From an uncultured Clostridia bacterium (GTDB taxonomy: Bacteria > Bacillota_A > Clostridia > Oscillospirales > Oscillospiraceae): a DNA stretch of 8,290 bases. Position numbers and translations under genes: made by a program. Where the stretch lies: assembly GCA_949289625.1 (NCBI GenBank), contig CASEPH010000294.1, positions 1 to 8,290 on the forward strand, read 5' to 3'. Positions 5,362 to 8,290 of the stretch are shown piece after piece. Each line of letters starts with the position of its first letter. The first letter of the stretch is position 1. Under the pieces are notes generated by a model. It searched no databases. It was not told the DNA's origin and saw nothing but the letters and a program-made list of their open reading frames with translations.

Positions 5362-7017
5362 TCATGGCCGCATCCGGGCCCGTACCACTAGCAGGACACC
5401 TGCTCCCATCACCAACACGGCACCCAGTCCATAGAACAATGTAGTGCCGATGCCGCCGGTCTCCGGCAGTGTGCTACCCTTGCTGTTTTCCACCGTGATG
5501 GAGACGGTACCGGTGTCAACTGCACCAGTTCCTCCTGTTCCATCGGCAGTGACATTCAGAGCAGTGAATGCGTTCGCAGCAACAAAATCATCCCAACTTT
5601 GCCCATTTGCCGTTGTGGCGGTGACGCTGACTGCAACGTCCTCCGTCAGTAGGTTGTAGCTGCCAGGGGCCTTGATTTCCCGGAGATAGTAGGTTCCATC
5701 GTCCAGACCGATCACACCGAATTTACCTGTAGTTGGAGCCGAAGAGAGGATAATGGTGCCTCCATCATACGCGGACAGCTGTTCATAGGTGATCGTGTCT
5801 GCTGTGGCTCCAGCTTCAATGGTGGTGAGATCCACCCAGGCATCCAGTTTCCCGGCAGCGTCTATCTGTGCCACCGCTGTTTTCCCGGCGTTGAACAGGA
5901 CGAACTCCGCGTCTTGGAGAGGCTCCTGATCCGCTCCGTCTACCTTGGTAGTATCCAGCTGATAGGTAAAGACAATAGCTGCGTCTTCGGGTGTTTTTCC
6001 AGTGTCCTCCGTATAGGGATTGTTGGAGAACTCCAAGAGCACTTCGTTGGGGTTGCCGTCCAGACCAATCACGGCGTCGCTGTTCAGCGTGGTGTCAAAG
6101 GTCACTACAACATATTTAGCGTCTCTAATTCCCGCAACGCTCTTCAGATCAGCAAAGGAAACCTCGAAGGAGCATCCGTCAGTGGTGACAGGGGTTGTAT
6201 AACCAGTGGCCAGTGGGGATGTCAATGCGGCATCTTTTGCATTCGTCAGATAGACCTTGATACTGCCCTCGTTCAGTGTAAGCCCAGAGGACATGGTATC
6301 ATGGAACACATATTTGTAGGTGTCATAAGCACTCATATCTGGCACTGTACCGATGAGCTTAAAGGAAACGGTGTCACCAATGTTATAGTCCGCCACATCG
6401 TTATAGCCGGTACCATAACCGCCGTTTTGGTCGTATTTGACGTTTTCAAGTACTTTCTTTTCCACGGTGGGGATGTCGGTGTGTTTTGAATGAATGGTTA
6501 CATCGTCTGTAACCTTCAAAATGTACTTGGTATGGGTGGCGGTAGCGGGAACCACTGTACTTTTTACAAAGTAGTAGCCTGCATCCAGATTGGAAATGGT
6601 ATATTGGCTTTCAGCAAAGGTACTGGTTCCGGCGGCAGCCCCACTAAGATTGCTTGCAACGATTTCAGCAAAAGCATCCAAGTTGGTGCTGTCGTCTCCA
6701 AAGCCAGCCAGTGCCTCCGCCACGTCCGCTGCTGTGGTACAATCGGCAAAGCTGGCGCCAATGGTTCCGTCACCTTGGAGTGCTGCAAGCAGTGCAGTAC
6801 CATTTACGCCGGTACCCCAGGTGATGTTGCTCAGCACCGTTTTTCCTGCATCCTCCGTCAAATCTCCCGCAAAGACCTGATAGGCTGCATAGGTAAATCC
6901 TTCCGTACTGTTATTTATTGTGATAGTGTAATTTCCTGCCGCCAAAGCGGGAAGGGTCAGCATAACCATGAGCAGCAGCGCCATACTCAAGGATAAGACT
7001 TTTCGAATTGTTTTCAT
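5362..7017 (-). CDS. Major pilin (shaft subunit), isopeptide-forming, LPETG-anchored
   Basis: This is a 551-residue secreted pilin. Residues 1-27 are a signal peptide ending near PALAA. An N-terminal domain (about 30-178) ends in VTIHSK, whose Lys178 is the best candidate for inter-subunit linkage. A fimbrial isopeptide D2-type domain (about 184-335) contains IPTVEKKV, DYNIGDTVSFKL, YKYVFHDTMSSGLTLNEGS and EFSNNPY; Lys187 or 188 and Asn332 or 333 could form its internal bond. A Cna_B-like domain (about 353-512) has Lys358, the E-box YYLREIKAPGSYN (Glu447) and Asn511. LPETG (517-521), a membrane helix and an Arg-rich tail close the protein. The start at 7017 has AAAGGAGA with AGGAG eight bases upstream. 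The layout matches SpaA/SpaH-type shaft pilins. It follows the adhesin gene by 73 bases and precedes its polymerising sortase. Confidence 0.95.
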   Translation of the reverse strand: MKTIRKVLSLSMALLLMVMLTLPALAAGNYTITINNSTEGFTYAAYQVFAGDLTEDAGKTVLSNITWGTGVNGTALLAALQGDGTIGASFADCTTAADVAEALAGFGDDSTNLDAFAEIVASNLSGAAAGTSTFAESQYTISNLDAGYYFVKSTVVPATATHTKYILKVTDDVTIHSKHTDIPTVEKKVLENVKYDQNGGYGTGYNDVADYNIGDTVSFKLIGTVPDMSAYDTYKYVFHDTMSSGLTLNEGSIKVYLTNAKDAALTSPLATGYTTPVTTDGCSFEVSFADLKSVAGIRDAKYVVVTFDTTLNSDAVIGLDGNPNEVLLEFSNNPYTEDTGKTPEDAAIVFTYQLDTTKVDGADQEPLQDAEFVLFNAGKTAVAQIDAAGKLDAWVDLTTIEAGATADTITYEQLSAYDGGTIILSSAPTTGKFGVIGLDDGTYYLREIKAPGSYNLLTEDVAVSVTATTANGQSWDDFVAANAFTALNVTADGTGGTGAVDTGTVSITVENSKGSTLPETGGIGTTLFYGLGAVLVMGAGVLLVVRARMRP

Positions 7018-7090
7018 CTGTGCATCTCCTTTCACAGTTTTTTGAGAGGAAAGCGAGTAATTTTAAGCCAGCAAGTGATATCTTATGCAC

Positions 7091-8290
7091 TTATTGTGCT
7101 GAATGAACCTCCCCCTTCCTCCGCTTGCGCCATTGATACAGGCTGCCCAAAACGTAGATTCCCAGCAGAATCCATCCTGCGATAGTAAAGTGCAGGATCC
7201 CTGTTCCACCGGTTTCCGGCAGGACATACCCATGTCGGGTGTTGGTGATGACAATGGTCCCGATCTGAATGCCATCGTTGTTTTCATATGTGACCTGGAA
7301 CCCGGACAGCGGCGCTTCCTCCACGCAGTAAAGGTATTTCTGGCCGTTGCTATTTGTTTTGTCCAAACCTGTCCAAGTATAGGTCCACTCGTTATCAGCC
7401 GTCAGATGCACTGTTTCGCAGGATTCTTTTTCTGTCTCGCCTTCTATCCAGCGGTAGAGCGTTACGGTTACGCTGTCCTCTGGCGGAGCCTCCAGAGTTT
7501 CTCCGTTTTCAGAATCCCAGTGTTTGGTTACGGTGAGCGTATCCTTCTCATTGGGTACATAAATTGAATGGGACGTGGAATACTCAATAAATTCGATGTC
7601 TGCAGGATCAACATTTTCAAGTGCACCGCGTTGCTGCATGGCCGCAATGGTGGATTCCTTAGTTGCGCTGTTTTCCATCCAGACAAAGTAGTAGGTTTCA
7701 GGGCTGACCAAATAACCGTCCGGAGGTTCCACCTCCTCGATTTTGTACAGGGTGTTATAGTGAGATTCTTCGCTCAGAAAGCTCAGCGTAATTGTGCCGC
7801 CTTCTCCCACGACAAAATATCCCTCAGGGTCCTGTGCCGTGACCGAGGTTTTATCCCATGCATAAGTACCGTCATCCTGGACCTCATAACGCTGCAGCAA
7901 AAACTTGGCCCCCGGCAGCAGCAGCAGCGTATTCTCACTGTCATGCTTATAGATGGTGACCGTGGCTTTGTTTACGGAAGCAGAGGAGGACTGTTCCTCC
8001 AGAACAAGGTCCGAACCCGAATGATATTCGTCCTGACCGCTCAGTGTGACGCTGTTGGAAATGGTCAGATCTCCTGCAGCAGTTCCATAGTCGATGAGAT
8101 AATCATAGACCAGAACACATGCCAACCGATCCGGAATGGTAAATGTGATCTGATGGGTTTCAGGATCATAGTCTGCGGAATACCGGGACACATCTACGGG
8201 CTCGCCGCAGTAATGGCCTTCGACATTGTCGGGGTCATAAACATATAGCTTTGCGGTGTTGGCCTGGAAGGTGGCGCCGCTTCCGGCAGG
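7091..8290 (-). CDS. LPETG-anchored Cna_B surface protein, probable pilus tip or ancillary adhesin (N-terminal part outside window)
   Basis: The frame is open to the window edge, so only the last 399 residues are seen and the start is missing. Visible residues 1-106 belong to a beta-rich domain (TFTIPDRLACVLVYDYLIDY) that I cannot name. A SpaA/Cna_B-like domain spans about 107-247, with TIYKHD (Lys115), IEEVEPPDGY and VPNEKD (Asn247). A second Cna_B domain spans 251-351, with TVTKHWD (Lys256), CVEEAPLSG and ITNTRH (Asn350). LPETG is at 357-361, followed by a membrane helix (about 367-385) and a tail of about 14 residues containing RKRRK. A GTG at 8191 is inside a conserved-looking stretch and is not a credible start. 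Being first in the visible operon, with a long upstream extension likely, it fits the adhesin or tip role. The binding target is unknown, and the operon promoter is not in the window. Confidence 0.85.
   Translation of the reverse strand, partial: PAGSGATFQANTAKLYVYDPDNVEGHYCGEPVDVSRYSADYDPETHQITFTIPDRLACVLVYDYLIDYGTAAGDLTISNSVTLSGQDEYHSGSDLVLEEQSSSASVNKATVTIYKHDSENTLLLLPGAKFLLQRYEVQDDGTYAWDKTSVTAQDPEGYFVVGEGGTITLSFLSEESHYNTLYKIEEVEPPDGYLVSPETYYFVWMENSATKESTIAAMQQRGALENVDPADIEFIEYSTSHSIYVPNEKDTLTVTKHWDSENGETLEAPPEDSVTVTLYRWIEGETEKESCETVHLTADNEWTYTWTGLDKTNSNGQKYLYCVEEAPLSGFQVTYENNDGIQIGTIVITNTRHGYVLPETGGTGILHFTIAGWILLGIYVLGSLYQWRKRRKGEVHSAQ

Noticed and set aside
7018..7090. Internal promoter or terminator between the adhesin and the major pilin
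   Set aside because: Only a TAAAAT-like -10 without a matching -35 and weak 5-bp pairing are seen. Nothing beyond the ribosome binding site can be supported.
7916..7927. Four tandem CAG units (CTG on the coding strand) in the adhesin gene
   Set aside because: They encode four leucines in a hydrophobic strand of the first Cna_B-like domain. The run is too short to claim phase variation, and triplet changes would not shift the frame.
7568..8248. 226-codon plus-strand open frame opposite the adhesin gene
   Set aside because: The opposite strand encodes clear Cna_B domains; this protein shows no domain or signal and is an antisense shadow. The same applies to the frames at 2113-2679 and 5914-6489.
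1..8290. CRISPR array, tRNA/rRNA, insertion sequence or attachment site
   Set aside because: No regularly spaced repeats, no RNA gene hallmarks, no transposase or integrase frames, and no terminal inverted repeats were found by reading both strands.

Overview
The window looks like a chromosomal segment of a low-to-mid GC Gram-positive anaerobe of the Clostridia, probably a gut Oscillospiraceae/Ruminococcaceae-type organism. The reasons are LPXTG surface proteins with sortases, strong AGGAG-type ribosome binding sites, and the gene order tgt-yajC-DUF3792, which is familiar from Clostridia. The genus cannot be fixed from the sequence alone.

Layout. (1) Bases 1-516, plus strand: the C-terminal part of an AraC-family regulator whose N-terminus lies outside the window. 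(2) Bases 558-596: a perfect 15-bp stem that works as a shared terminator for this gene and the converging minus-strand operon. (3) Bases 617-2601, minus strand: a housekeeping operon transcribed tgt > yajC > DUF3792 membrane protein. It has a near-ideal sigma-A promoter (2632-2660), a possible internal promoter before yajC, and a hairpin (1014-1055) that buries the ribosome binding site of the last gene. (4) Bases 2681-2709: a GC-rich hairpin separating this operon from the next one. (5) Bases 2726-8290, minus strand: a sortase-assembled pilus operon. Its order is LPETG adhesin or tip protein (N-terminus outside the window) > major pilin (LPETG) > class C sortase > small Cna_B pilin with an IPQTG signal > a second, different sortase that overlaps the small pilin.

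How the pilus genes probably work together. The class C sortase has a C-terminal membrane anchor and should polymerise the LPETG major pilin and add the LPETG adhesin. The small pilin has a short domain set, a proline-rich wall-spanning stalk and a divergent IPQTG motif, so it looks like the base subunit. The last sortase has no C-terminal anchor, an altered histidine motif, and is overlapped with the IPQTG pilin. It may be a dedicated enzyme that attaches the finished pilus to the wall. Both shaft and base pilins carry a V-T-x-x-x-K motif (VTIHSK, VTANCK) where classical pilins have VxVYPK. The most useful leads are this two-signal/two-sortase arrangement, the divergent pilin motifs, a hairpin directly after the major pilin gene, and the hairpin that hides a ribosome binding site in the yajC operon.
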